Part shown: one piece after another, positions 1-10,228 of the stretch
Layout of the letters: each line of letters begins with the position of its first letter
Position numbering within the stretch: the first letter of the stretch is position 1
Assembly: GCA_037157565.1 (NCBI GenBank)
Contig: JAZHRO010000063.1
Span: 89,060,001 to 89,124,000, forward strand
From: Thalassia testudinum
Taxonomy: Eukaryota; Streptophyta; Magnoliopsida; Alismatales; Hydrocharitaceae
Direction of reading: 5' to 3'
DNA length: 64,000 bases
Translations under genes and position numbers: made by a program
Notes under the pieces: generated by a model
What the model was told of the DNA's origin: nothing
Database searches by the model: none
What the model saw: only the letters and a program-made list of their open reading frames with translations

Positions 1-560
1 TTTCTTTTTCACACAACATCTTCTCCAGTTTCAACTTCAACACTTGATTTCCATCAGCTCACAGATCCAAATCAAGTGAGTAATGGCTCGATCGAAAGCC
101 CTTCATATCCACTTTTGATTGCAAGCTTGAATTGGATCGAAGGATCGAGATTGATCTCTTAAATCAAGGCCTAAAAATGGCCTAGAATCATGTATAATCT
201 ATTGCAAATCAACAAGAGAAGGAACCATTGATAGACCTAACTAACTCTAAAATATCTATCAATTAAAGGCTTAAACAACTACTTCAGACCATTTCGCATT
301 GAAAGGAATAGGTCTTGAGGTCTGGGAAGCATAAAATAACTCCAGATCTTTGGAGCTTTGATCATGAAGGCTTAGAATGTTGATTTCAGGTTCATATGGC
401 CTGATAGTAAGATTAGGACTTCTCTAACCAGTTCAAATCACTTCAGCGGATCAGAATAAACTAATCTAGGCTAGAATTGAATTGAAAACTTGCCAAAAAG
501 CCATTGAACTCGATTAAGGTTCATTTGTAACCCAAATTGTGAAAGAAATTAAAAGTACAC
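1..560 (-). repeat. LTR H, left part (runs off the window edge)
   Basis: No coding region is visible. I read this AT-rich stretch as the continuation of the LTR-like sequence at 10229-12546, because element A1 begins at 561 and the sequence at 351-560 reappears at 10019-10228 directly before the other half. If so, the U5 end of H lies left of base 1. The orientation comes from the reverse-strand TATA box in the other half. The last five bases (tacac, 556-560) are the presumed target site of A1. The identity of H as an LTR is inferred. Confidence 0.4.
351..560. repeat. 210-bp flank duplication, copy 1
   Basis: These 210 bases align without a gap to 10019-10228, with about eight mismatches by eye. 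This copy ends exactly where the left LTR of A1 starts; the other copy begins at the broken end of the right LTR. It is far longer than an integration target duplication, so it reflects a later rearrangement. Confidence 0.9.
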
Positions 561-1242
561 TGTTGAATGCATGGGTTGCTACGCTTACGTGTTTGGTTTT
601 GAAAAACCTATCGTTGTAGTTTGAAAGCGAAAAACTCGTGTTCAACAAATAAAATTTATACCGGAATAGAAAATCCTGGGTCAAACACAGGGAGGCGAAC
701 GTTTGATTTAAAAACACGCGTTTGATTTATTTATCATGAAGTAAATTAATTGATTAGAACTATCTAACTATTTACAATAAATAGAAGAGAGAGAGAGAAT
801 AATACAAACAAAAATCAAAAGAGATATAGAATGCACATGGAATTCATTATCGAAAAGATTATTCATTACACTAAATATTACGACTAGAAAGCAGGAAAAT
901 GATTACACTAGAAAGCAGCAAATCTATTCTAGAAAGCAGTAAATCTATTCTAGAAAGCAATAAAAAGAATGGGGAGAGAGATATCCTCCTCGACGGTCTC
1001 TTGGAGGACGAGCTGGACGGGACGACGCCTGGACGAAGGAGGACAAAGCAGGACGAAGGAGGACGAAGCAGGAAGAATAGGAATGGGGTAGCACGTCGTC
1101 GTCGTCGCGGGATCCGCTTTAGAAAGGGGGACGGAAAATTGACTTTATCTCATGAGAAGCATCCTAGGTGTGGGACAAGCTTCTCTTGAGCTTTGGAGAG
1201 GGAGAGAAGAGAAGGGATGAGAATTTCGTATGGAGGGGGTAT

Positions 1243-1251
1243 CCTTTTATA
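1243..1251 (-). promoter_or_regulatory. TATA box of A1 left LTR
   Basis: Reverse-strand TATAAAAGG. The same sequence occupies the equivalent place in the other A-family LTRs (9043-9051 and 40865-40873), which supports it as the Pol II promoter. Confidence 0.65.
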
Positions 1252-1589
1252 GTTGCAAGGAGTGGGGGCATTTTGGTTATTCCAATTTGAAAAACATTAA
1301 TTCAGTACCTTTAGTGATGGATAAAGCTGTTGCTAAAGGCCCAAACATGGGCATAGTGGCCAGCGTGTGTGCGCCTGCACACGTCCTCGCGCGTAACGCA
1401 TGCACACGTTCAACTGATCTCAGCCGTCCGATCGCGAGATCGGACTGCTTAGATCGCGCCTCCGCCTGCCCCCTCTGCTCGCCTGCCCACATGTGATTCT
1501 GCGTGAGGCGCGGCGTGCAATAGCGCGTGCGCTCGATCGGGCGATCTGGGCAGTCCACAGTTGATCAAGCGGTCGAATTTATTCATGCG

Positions 1590-1660
1590 CACCGCAAATC
1601 ACGAGTCGAACTCGCATCCTGTGATCATGGAGCGACTCGCGACCGCTGTGCTACGCGGTG
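1590..1660 (-). other. tRNA-like module in A1 left LTR
   Basis: On the minus strand this 71-nt stretch begins CACCGC and ends GCGGTG, which pair as an acceptor-like stem. It has an A-box-like TAGCACAGCGGTCG and a B-box-like GAGTTCGACTC. Length and layout match a tRNA, but the anticodon arm and T stem are eroded, so it is unlikely to be a working tRNA gene. It lies between the G-box palindrome and the TATA box, as in families B and C. Confidence 0.6.
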
Positions 1661-1790
1661 GATTGTGTCGCGCGGATGAAATCAGGTGCACGTATCCACA
1701 GCCATTGGATCAAGATCCAACGGCCCAGATCGCGCATTAGATTTTCTTTGGAGAGGCAGCAGCGGTCTTGAGGGCCGATTGGATGGCTGA

Positions 1791-1812
1791 GATGGCACCA
1801 CGTGGCGCTATC
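1791..1812. promoter_or_regulatory. G-box palindrome, A1 left LTR
   Basis: A 22-bp near-palindrome centred on CACGTG, with GATGG at one end. The right arm has decayed (GCGCTATC in place of GTGCCATC). CACGTG is the plant G-box bound by bZIP and bHLH factors; a role here is inferred from recurrence in other LTRs. Confidence 0.6.
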
Positions 1813-2266
1813 TTGGCTGTCCATCTTCTAGATGATGTCGATGGTGCCACGGGTGTCCGATTGAGTCGATTTTCATGTCGTTAGGCTACAATCGTCGATC
1901 CGAATCCATCCGTGCAGTCGGATTTGTCGTTTGAAGTGTGGATTTACACCATCTTGGCCCTTGATCTTCTAGGGTTCCTCGGTCACTATCTGATGCTACA
2001 GATGTCTAATTAGGGCGATCTTGGAGTCGTTCAACTCCAATTGTCGCCCTGATCACATCTGTATGGTTGGATCTTCGATCCGAGGCCTCGATAAAATGTT
2101 TGCCCTGTCCATGAACATAAAAGGAGATAATTAACCTCCATTTTATTCAAACTACTATAAATGCAAGATGATGCATGTTATGTAATATTTATAGTATGCA
2201 ATGCAATCTTATGCTTAAGAACATACATAAATAGACATCTTAAGTAGTGTAAACATGCTTACATCA

Positions 2267-2294
2267 TACCCCCATGTCTATCTTTTGCTAGTCC
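2267..2294 (-). other. A1 polypurine tract module
   Basis: On the minus strand this reads GGACTAGCAA, then 7-8 bases, then ACATGGGGGTA, ending exactly at the LTR. The G-run is the expected plus-strand primer for reverse transcription. The same 28-nt arrangement borders the 3' LTRs of B and of both Athila-type elements. Confidence 0.8.
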
Positions 2295-3460
2295 TTAGCA
2301 AAAACTATATGCTATTTTTAAAAGAATCAGGTTGGATTATTTGGGCATGAGTTATTTTCAATCATTAAGAAAATGTCTACTTTGGATCTGAACTTTTAAA
2401 GACACAACAGTTCCCGAGTATCTGCCAAAATGCAGACCACCTCAAGCTCTCGCCTTATTCAAAGAAAAATTTCTTTTTATCTTTTTTTTGCTTTTCTAGT
2501 TTTTTTTGGATTTTCAAGTTTTAGGGTTTAAGAGTGGTTTTCTACGGCCATTCAACTCACCTAAGATTTGATGAGAACCCTAAGTTCTAAGCATCTTATT
2601 GTGAATGTGATAGACTCATTGACCGGCAGTTAAAACAGACTTCGGATTTCTACAACTCTAGGTGACCTAAAAAAGAATTCTTCCTAAAGGTGTATCTTTA
2701 CAACCGGTAGCTTTCTTCCTACTTTTTTTTTTTATGCGGTCAACACAAGGGTGAATCCAGTGTATATCTCCCCGATTTATTCTACTTCTCTGCTTCTTCC
2801 TAAGTGTTTTGGGAATTTTCAGTGCATTTATTGAGCTGGGTTCTGGACAACCGGTCAATGAGTTGTTACCACCGACAACTTGCCAGCCGCACTCATACGG
2901 CAAAGTGTGGCTTTTTTTTTCTTTTCTCCTTTTCTTTTTTTTTTTTAAGTAGGTGGCTTCCCTGGTTTAAGATTTACCTAAAGGCAGCAAAAAGAGAAAG
3001 GTCCAGTGACTGGGCTCTGGACAACCTACCTATGGGCTATTACCCACGATAATTTGCCAGCCATATCACCCTATTAGGTTCATTAGCTACCCAATTTCTG
3101 TTAGAATCGCTGAACAACGAGTTAGTGCAAAGAAAGTGTGTAGATGCTAGAAACTCAAAGTTCCCCCAAATCAGAGGGTGGGTTGATAAGTCGTGTACTT
3201 ATCACCCAAACTTATTTACTCCAATTAAATAGAATTTAGGTTGGCGAGGACTCGAAAAAAAAATCCACATTTTAGTGGATACACGGGCTGATTAAGTCAA
3301 AAGACTTGAAGGGTCTTTGTGTTCAAATCATAATGTATTATTTCCTAAGATTGAAAATTTTCTTAAACCCAAGTTCTCTTTCCTAATTCCACATTTTTTT
3401 TTAATAAAAGAAAATAAAACAAATCTACGAAGCTGACTAATAAATTCAGAGATGAATACC
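2295..3460. repeat. A1 3' noncoding region with internal repeat
   Basis: No gene is visible. A segment containing TTCTGGACAACC and CAACTTGCCAGCC (about 2828-2890) recurs diverged at about 3005-3065, and both copies have counterparts in element B (about 37900-37955 and 38075-38135). T-rich runs separate them. The region lies between the two polypurine tracts. Confidence 0.6.
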
Positions 3461-3495
3461 ACCTCCCCATGCCTATCTAATGCAATGTCCTCATT
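3461..3495 (-). other. A1 second (internal) polypurine tract
   Basis: Minus-strand reading: GAGGACATTGCA, a short spacer, then TAGGCATGGGGAGGT. The same two-part motif occurs in B (38508-38541), element 1 (26791-26823) and element 2 (53901-53934), always 1.2-1.4 kb upstream of the 3' LTR. A role as an internal plus-strand primer is inference. Confidence 0.6.
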
Positions 3496-5323
3496 GTATT
3501 AAAATGACATAAAACAGAGTGGAATAGCGTAGAAAGCACCTGAATTGCGTGAATGTCAGGTCTGCTCCGAGATGAAAACTAAAAAGAACTGTATACATGC
3601 TGAATTTAGTGACTTCATCTAGGCACACTATACAAAGAAGAGAAATAAAGAATTCACAGGTGCAGGTCAGAATCAGAATAAACATAAGAATCCTCTGACC
3701 TATTAGTAAATGTCCACAAATGTGGACCAGATTATGATGTAGACCCATACCCCATAATCGAGAATATCTCAGGTTCTGGATAAAAATTACCCTAAACCTA
3801 AAATCTATATGCAAGCGGGGTCGAGCCTGCGATTTATGAGGATGCAACTCAAGACCAAAAAGTCGGGTTACAGAGAATTCAAGCTCAAAAGGATAATCAT
3901 TGAATGTGTGCTTGGGTTGAACATCCTCAGAACAGATGTCATAAGGGTTTTGGTTTGATGGTTTCAGATGAATTGGAACCCTTAAACTCAATCTTCTACT
4001 TCCTCCGGAGTTAGCTTCCTAGATCAGAACTTCCCAGCTTCTATCCTCCTCATTCAGAATGTTAAATTCTGGTACCTCTTGCATATTAATCACCCCATCT
4101 GAAATTTCCAAGTCTAAAAGATGTGGTTGAATCAGAATTGACTTGGGTCTAATTATCTCAGAAATAGAATCATCGATAAGCTCAATGGGGTGTAACTGAT
4201 AATTAGGGCATTGAGTTGAATTCTCCAGAAAATGCGATTCTGGATCCGTAATGTGAGCCCTAATAAAATCAGTTTCCTAAGTTATTGGGCTATCAAATGA
4301 TCTTTCAGATTCCTCAAGCCCAATCGTCTCACAAAAATCATGTTCTGTAAACTCGCGTGAGACTTCGCAACTTGAATCTTCACCATCAGAATCAAGATCT
4401 GTATTAATGTATGTCCCAAAATCATCTGTCACTTTCTGTTTCAAGGAGACATATGTTTCCTCGTACCCCAGCTCAGGGATCTCAAGTGAAGAAATCAGAT
4501 CTTCCTTAATTGGTTGCTCTAATTCAATCTAGTCAGCCTCGTAACATGTGCCCCCAACAGGTGCCTGAATGGGTTTTGAAATTGGCTCTCCTGAAGAGGG
4601 TTCATCCTGGGAATCATCCCATGATTGAATCAAAGCGACCATAAATCTCATCCTCAATTTTGCTAACTTCCCAAGTAGAAACTCACCCGGGTTCTTATCC
4701 TTAACATCTTGGAGCCAATCCAACAAATACTTATTCAAATCATCAATCATTTCAATCAGAGGCTACAATCTCTCAATGCAAGGTATTGGCTGAACTTCTA
4801 AAGATTGTATGATATTCCTCAAGTTAGCCAGAACCTTTTCTTGAACCTGGTTACCCTGAACCAAATGAGTTGGTTCAGGGTTGGGTGGGTTTGGGATAAA
4901 TGCAGGGGAATTAATGAATTGAGATTCATTATACCCTTCCTGATAATAGGTCATTTCAGATTGTTCAAAAGGTGGTGATGACCTAAAGGCAGTGTAATCA
5001 GAGGATGGGTAAGAATCAGTGTATCCTTCTTGATTATAGATCATATTAGGTTGTTCATGAAAGGGTGAAGATCTATAATCGATGTGGCTCTGAGAAGGAT
5101 AGAAATCACAATCATAGTGTTCAGGGTTAGACCCTAAACAAGGAGGTCCGGAACTGTATCCCCAATCCGAGTTATCCCAACTAACTGATGGTTGATTACA
5201 GTATGAGTTGGAATAATCGTCATGTTGAGGATAATTCAAAATAGGATGGAAAGGGCGGGAATGAGTGTAACATGTGGAAGGATTCATGAGAGATGGGAGG
5301 AAGAAAGGCACCCTGTAATACAA
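3491..5323 (-). pseudogene. Decayed ORF of A/B/C family (unknown protein)
   Basis: Reading leftward from 5323, an open stretch of 186 codons (to 4763) is rich in Tyr, Pro, Ser, Asn and Gln, with recurrent YNQEGY/YYQEGY motifs. It continues as an acidic section (4750-4529, containing MIDDLNKYLLDWLQDV) and, past stops, to a third open stretch (3991-3491) containing GMGLHHNLVHI. The parts are separated by stops or frameshifts, so the gene is broken. The same order is seen in B, and the N-terminal part recurs in C (SNPEHYDCDFYPSQSHIDYR against SNPGHQDLDYYPSHSYTDYR). I do not recognise the protein. It shows no zinc knuckle, protease or polymerase motif. A highly derived gag is possible but unproven. 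Confidence 0.55.
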
Positions 5324-5986
5324 AAAATCAAACCTATCCTTAAGTGGGCTAGCCTAAAGACCTACAAACTCCCAAAACCCATCTTGAGATAAGGGAACGA
5401 TTTGATCTACTTCTATCTGTTCAATCTAACCAGTAGGGATGGGGAGAAGGTTCTTCCTTCAAATTGCACCTCCGGCTCCTAGTGTACCCCCCAGCCGCGA
5501 TCGTTTGATTATGCTCCCCTAGCTAGACATCAGATTGAACAGTAGAAACTGACTAATCGAAAATAATCTCGTTCTGGGCTCTGAAGAGCGAGTCGAATCC
5601 TTAAGGCCAACGTCTACTCTATTTTATTTAGGGCTAAATTTGAATGTGCTTTGGAATGTGATGGGCCCTTTATATGGGTTGTGCCCTTAATGATTGATTG
5701 ATTTGTGTGTGCATGCACAACCAGTGGTTTTCAAGCAAGATTATTTTTTTGATGCGATGAATTTTAGGGTTCAAATCTTGCTTAATAGATTTTAGGATTC
5801 AACTTTAGGTGTTTTCAAACAAGTTTTGTTGGCACACCAGGTTTTGAAAGCACAGGTGGAGATGTTTTCCGTTAAAACTTGAAAGAATTTGGAGTGCCTG
5901 GTAAATCCCTAAGCGTTGAACCTATGTGGCAGCTACTTGATGCATTGATTTTAATTGAAGTGGTGCGGCCCAATTGACGAGTCGAT
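5324..5986 (-). other. A1 leader, distal part
   Basis: Noncoding. The segment around 5580-5700 aligns by eye with the C leader at 49490-49570 and with B near 42480-42540, so it belongs to the family's own leader. Confidence 0.55.
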
Positions 5987-7890
5987 TGTTCTCTTTAAAG
6001 TCGTTTGTAGTTTTATGTGGTGGAAAAATCGACTAATCAATAATTAAAAAATAACCACTCGCAGAAGAGCAGGTCATATCCACAGGGAGGCAATGACATA
6101 TTTAAATTCGCACCGGTTAAAAACGTTTGTTCGTAGTTAACTTAGAGAGAATCAAGCCAAATTTGCCTTCAAATTAAGGTTGAATCAAGAAAATATGCTG
6201 AAATAGCAATTCTTAATAACTAGAGGATATTTTTTGCAATGCAGATTCAATAAAATATCATTAAAAGATGACAATGGCAGAAAATGTAATTATTAATGGG
6301 ATGGATACTATAGAAAAATAAGGGATTTATTCCCCTTGGCCGTGCATGAAGAGGAGTGAACGGCTGGAGGCGTGAAGCTCGGAGGAAGTTCTTTGGATCG
6401 AGGGCTCCGCAGCGGTGGTAGCGTCGAGTCGCGCGGTGGCCGGAGCAGACCGGACGGAGCTCCGACGAAGGTGGTTGCCAACGGTGGCTGTAGCTGTTGA
6501 AGGGGCAGCTGTGCGCGGAAGTTGAGTGCTGCTGCAGGTGGTGCGTGCGTACGCACTGGTGGCAGCACTGCAGGTAGCGGCGGGAGTTGAGCGTGCTGAG
6601 GGTTGCTAGCGGGTGCACGCACTGGTGGAGGCGCTACAGGTAGCGGTAGGGGATGCTGCAGGAGGAAGGTGCGGGCGTGCTACAGATGGCAGGGGGCGCT
6701 GCAGGCGAAAGGCGCGTTGGAGAAGTGCTGTCGGCTGTGCGCGGTCTGCAAACACACTTGTGCAGCCGGATACGCGTGCGGGGAAGAGCGCGCGCCTGCT
6801 GCGTGCGTGAGTGGTACACTGGAGGCGGTGCACGGTCTTGTGCAGCTGGGGCGTAGTAGGGTGTGCAAGAGCAGCCGGTCCTACTGCTGTGTGCGCGGGT
6901 GGTGTGATACGTGCGTGAAGTGAGCGGTGTGGCGTAGGAGCGGGTGCGGCTGCAGGCTGGAGATGATGAAGAGGCATGCATGGGCTGGTGGTTGGAACTG
7001 GAGTGGATGCTGCAGGAGGTGGGGCGGAAGTGTGCAGGCGATGCACGCGCAGAGAAGAGCGTGTGGTGCTGGCGGGCTTGGCACTGGGGCACAGCAGGGT
7101 GTGCACGTGGCTGCTGCAGGAGGTGATGCAAGTGTGCAACCAGTGGGGCGTGGGCATGGAGTGAGCGGCCAGTTGCTGTTGGAGTGTGGGTCGAAGCTTC
7201 AGACGTCCAGGAAAATTCCTGGACATCTTAACTGACTGAGAAGATGAAAACGCAGTGGCTGCGGTGGTGGTTGTTTGTGACGACAGTGAGGGAGGTGCAT
7301 ACTAAGGTGCTCACGGTAATGCGGATGAGCTTCGGATGGTGGTGTGTCTTGTCACACTACACGCCCACGGTGGTGGAGACTCGTCGCCACGGTTGAGGCT
7401 GGCGGTGTGGAATGGAAGAGAGACGAACTCTCTGCACAGTGGTGGGTTGGGGGTGGAGGCCTCCCTAGCTCGGTTGCCTCCTCTCTTTTGAAATCAGCTA
7501 CCCCAACCAGATCCAACACATCCGCTCCTCCTTGATTGGGTTCTTCACTGCGGCAGCTGGAGGAAGAAATGCAACCATTGCACGTAGAAGAAGAATAAAA
7601 AAATAATGATAAAATATTATGGTTATTTATATACAAACCCTCAACTTTTATGTTAACCTAAATTAATGCATGCAATGTACCTAATTGGTTAACTAATGTA
7701 ATTCTAAGTTAATTCTAACAGTAGTTAAATATGAATAAGATGCATGAATTATGTATTTAAATTAGAAATATGAATTAATCCATTTACATCCTAATTTATG
7801 CTAAATAAATGTTAGAATTAACTTAATGTCTAGGCACTTAAATACTTAAATAGCCCACAAATATGGGCTAATCACCAATCAACTCAAACA
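5987..7890 (-). mobile_element. LTR G nested in A1 (solo LTR, ends approximate)
   Basis: Comparison with the uninterrupted C leader (about 47760-47860) shows foreign sequence between about 5975 and 7891. It starts near TGTTCTC and contains the U5 motif shared by LTRs in this window (ATCCACAGGGAGGCAATG, about 6078-6095), which gives minus orientation. It ends near CAAACA. A very GC-rich block occupies 6335-7235. I could not find a clean 5-bp target duplication, so the ends may be off by about ten bases. The many overlapping open frames inside are discussed under findings. Confidence 0.55.
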
Positions 7891-8349
7891 ATTGGCCTGT
7901 TGCACTACTTAATTAGGCACACAAGTGATTACCTAATCTGATTTCTACTCAATTATGTGTTTGAATGTGTGTACTAGCTCCAAAGATCGGTTTACCAGTT
8001 GAGTTTGAAAATCAGATGAGGTTGTGTACCTCTATGAGATTTTTTTTTATTTTTCTTTTTTTTTAATGTGGAGGTTGGGGCAGGTGTGGGTGTCAAATAA
8101 CAAACAATCTAACCTCAGAGTTTATAAGAACACCTAGGTTGATTGATGTTTGTGTTATTATGTGGTGAAATGAAATCTAATGGGTGGGAGGTAGGGGATA
8201 ACTCACAGAATCTTTAACAGCACTTTTCTCCGATCTATCGCTTTTGCTCGTCTCAAAAGAGTACCTGCAATCACAATAAGAAAGGAGAGAAGTGAGGTAA
8301 ATGATTTGTAAGTTAGAAAATGCGAAGAAAAAATCAAAGAGCGTCGCCT
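7891..8349 (-). other. A1 leader, proximal part
   Basis: Noncoding 5' leader. Its minus-strand reading aligns by eye with the C leader at 47268-47560, including TTCTTATTGTGATTGCA near the primer site and CCACCCATTAG near 8180. No ORF of interest is visible. Confidence 0.6.
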
Positions 8350-8366
8350 CCCCGGCAATGGCACCA
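8350..8366 (-). other. A1 primer-binding site (tRNA-Asp type)
   Basis: The minus strand reads TGGTGCCATTGCCGGGG. It differs from the perfect complement of the plant tRNA-Asp 3' end (TGGCGCCGTTGCCGGGG) at two positions, both explained by C-to-T decay at CpG. It lies three bases from the right LTR. Confidence 0.85.
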
Positions 8367-9379
8367 AAATGTTGAATGCACGGGTTGCTAGACTTATGTG
8401 TTTGGTTTTGAAAAACCCGTCGTCGTAGTTTGAAAGTGAAGAACTCGTGTTCAACAATTAAAATTTATACCGGAATAGAAAATCCTGGGTCGAACACAAG
8501 GAGGTAGACGTTTGATTTAAAAACATGCATTTGATTTATTTGTCACGAAGTAAATTAATTGATTAGAACTATCTAACTATTTACAAAAAATAGAAGAGAG
8601 ACAGAATAAGAGAGAGAGAATAATACAAACAAAAATCAAAAGAGATATATAATGCACATGGAATTCATTATCGAAAGGATTGTTCATTACACTAAATATT
8701 ACGACTAGAAAGTGGGAAAATGATTACACTAGAAAGTAGTAAATCTATTCTAGAAAGCAGTAAAAAGAGTGGGGAGAGAGATATCCTCCTCGACGGTGTC
8801 TTGGAGGACGAGCCGGACGGGGCGACGCCTGGACGAAGTAGGACGAAGGAGGGTGAAGCAGGAAGAACAGGAACGGGGTGGCACGTCGTCGTCGTCATGG
8901 GATTCGCTTCTGAAAGGGGGACAAAAAATTGACTTTATCTCGTTAGAAGCATCCCAGATGTGGGACAAGCTTCTCTAGAGCTTTGGAGTGGGAGAGAAGA
9001 GAAGGGATGATAATTTCTTATGGAGGGGGTCTCCTTTTATAGTTGCAAGGAGTGGGGGCATTTTGGTCATTCCAATTTGAAAAATATTAATTCAGGACCT
9101 TTAGTGACGGATAAAACCATCGCTAAAGGTCCGAATGTGGGCGTAGTGGGCGGCGCGCTCGTTCCCGCTCACCTCCTCACGCATAACACACGCGCACGTC
9201 CAGTCGATCTCAGCCATCCGATTGTAAGATCGGACAACTTAGATCGTGCCTCCGCCCGCCTCCTCTGCACGCCCGCCCGGGTGTGATTCTGCGTGAGGCT
9301 CGGCGTGCAATAGCGCGTGCGCCCGATCAGGCGATGTGGGCCATCCACAACCGATCAAGCGGTCGAATTTAACTGCGTG

Positions 9380-9450
9380 CGTCACAGATCGTGAGTCGAA
9401 CTCGCGTCCTATGATCGCATGGCAACTCGCGACCGCTGCGTTGTGCGGTG
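9380..9450 (-). other. tRNA-like module in A1 right LTR
   Basis: Same 71-nt module as in the left LTR, with B-box-like GAGTTCGACTC retained. The outer stem is partly lost (CACCGC against a changed partner), so its folding is weaker than in the left copy. Confidence 0.55.
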
Positions 9451-9579
9451 GATTGTGTCGCACAGATGAAATCAGGCGCATCATCAACAGCCATTAGATC
9501 AAGATCCAATAGCCCAGATCGCACATTGGATTTTCTTTGGAGATGCAGTGGCAGTCTTGAGGGCCGGTTGGATGGTTGA

Positions 9580-9601
9580 GATGGCACCACGTGGTGCCAT
9601 C
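9580..9601. promoter_or_regulatory. G-box palindrome, A1 right LTR (perfect)
   Basis: A perfect 22-bp palindrome with core CACCACGTGGTG and outer arms GATGG and CCATC. It is the least decayed of seven copies in the window. Confidence 0.7.
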
Positions 9602-10018
9602 TTGGCCGTCCATCTTCTGGATGATGTAGATGGTGCCATGGGTGTCGAATTGAGTTGATTTTCATGTCGTTAGGCTACGATCATCGATCCGAATCCATCT
9701 GTGTGGTCGGATTTTTCATTTGAAGTATGGATTCACACCATCTTGGCCCTTGATCTTCTAGGGTTTCCCGGTCACTATCTGATGCTACAGATGTCTGACT
9801 AGGGCAATCTTGGAGTCGTTGAACTCCAATCGTCGCCCTGATCACATCTGTACAGTTGGATCTTCGATCCGAGGCCCCAATAAAAAGCTTGTCCTATCCA
9901 TGAACATAAAAGGAGATAATTAACCTCCATTTTATTCAAACTACTCTAATTGCAAGATGATGCATGTTATGCAATATTTATAGTATGCAATGCAATCCTA
10001 TGCTTAAGAACATGCATA

Positions 10019-10228
10019 TGGAGCTTTGATCATGAAGGCATAGAATGTTGATTTCTGGTTCATATGGCCTGATAGTAAGATTAGGACTTCTCTAACCAGT
10101 TCAAATCACTTCAGCGGATCAGAATAAACTGATCTGGGCTAGAATTGAATTGAAAACTTGCCAAAAATCCATTGAACTCGATTGAGGTTCATTTGTAGCC
10201 CAAATTGTGAAAGAAATTAAAAGTACAC
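10019..10228. repeat. 210-bp flank duplication, copy 2 with empty site
   Basis: The sequence matches 351-560 and ends in the same tacac, but then runs on without interruption (taaacc, 10229 onward). It therefore looks like the A1 target site before insertion. Confidence 0.88.

Larger units (their letters stand above)
561..2266 (-). repeat. A1 3' LTR (left)
   Basis: The LTR starts TGTTGAATGC and ends TTACATCA, next to the polypurine tract at 2267. On the sense (minus) strand it carries, in order, a G-box palindrome (1791-1812), a tRNA-like module (1590-1660), a TATA box (TATAAAAGG, 1243-1251) and the conserved U5 motif near 673-695. A short GA repeat lies at 786-800. The right LTR is the partner copy, and a solo copy sits at 40098-41854. 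The open frame at 899-1189 lies wholly inside the LTR and I do not regard it as a gene. Confidence 0.88.
561..10018 (-). mobile_element. Element A1: non-autonomous LTR retrotransposon
   Basis: The element has LTRs at 561-2266 and 8370-10018, a tRNA-Asp-type primer site next to the right LTR and a polypurine tract next to the left LTR, so its sense strand is minus. The internal region (2267-8369) holds a decayed ORF without protease, RT, RNase H or integrase, and a nested LTR (G). The right LTR lacks its last 37 bp. The two LTRs differ at many sites, roughly a tenth by eye, so it is old. Its leader and ORF match those of element C, which places both in one family. Confidence 0.82.
8370..10018 (-). 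repeat. A1 5' LTR (right), truncated
   Basis: The LTR starts TGTTGAATGC and aligns with 561-2229, then stops abruptly 37 bp short of the expected end, where the duplicated flank begins. The TATA box is at 9043-9051. Since transcription would start from this copy, loss of the outermost 37 bp of U3 leaves most of the promoter in place. Confidence 0.85.

Noticed and set aside
6606..7226. 206-codon reverse-strand frame
   Set aside because: Lies in very GC-rich LTR sequence where several frames on both strands are open together; His/Pro/Ala-rich translation without domain features.
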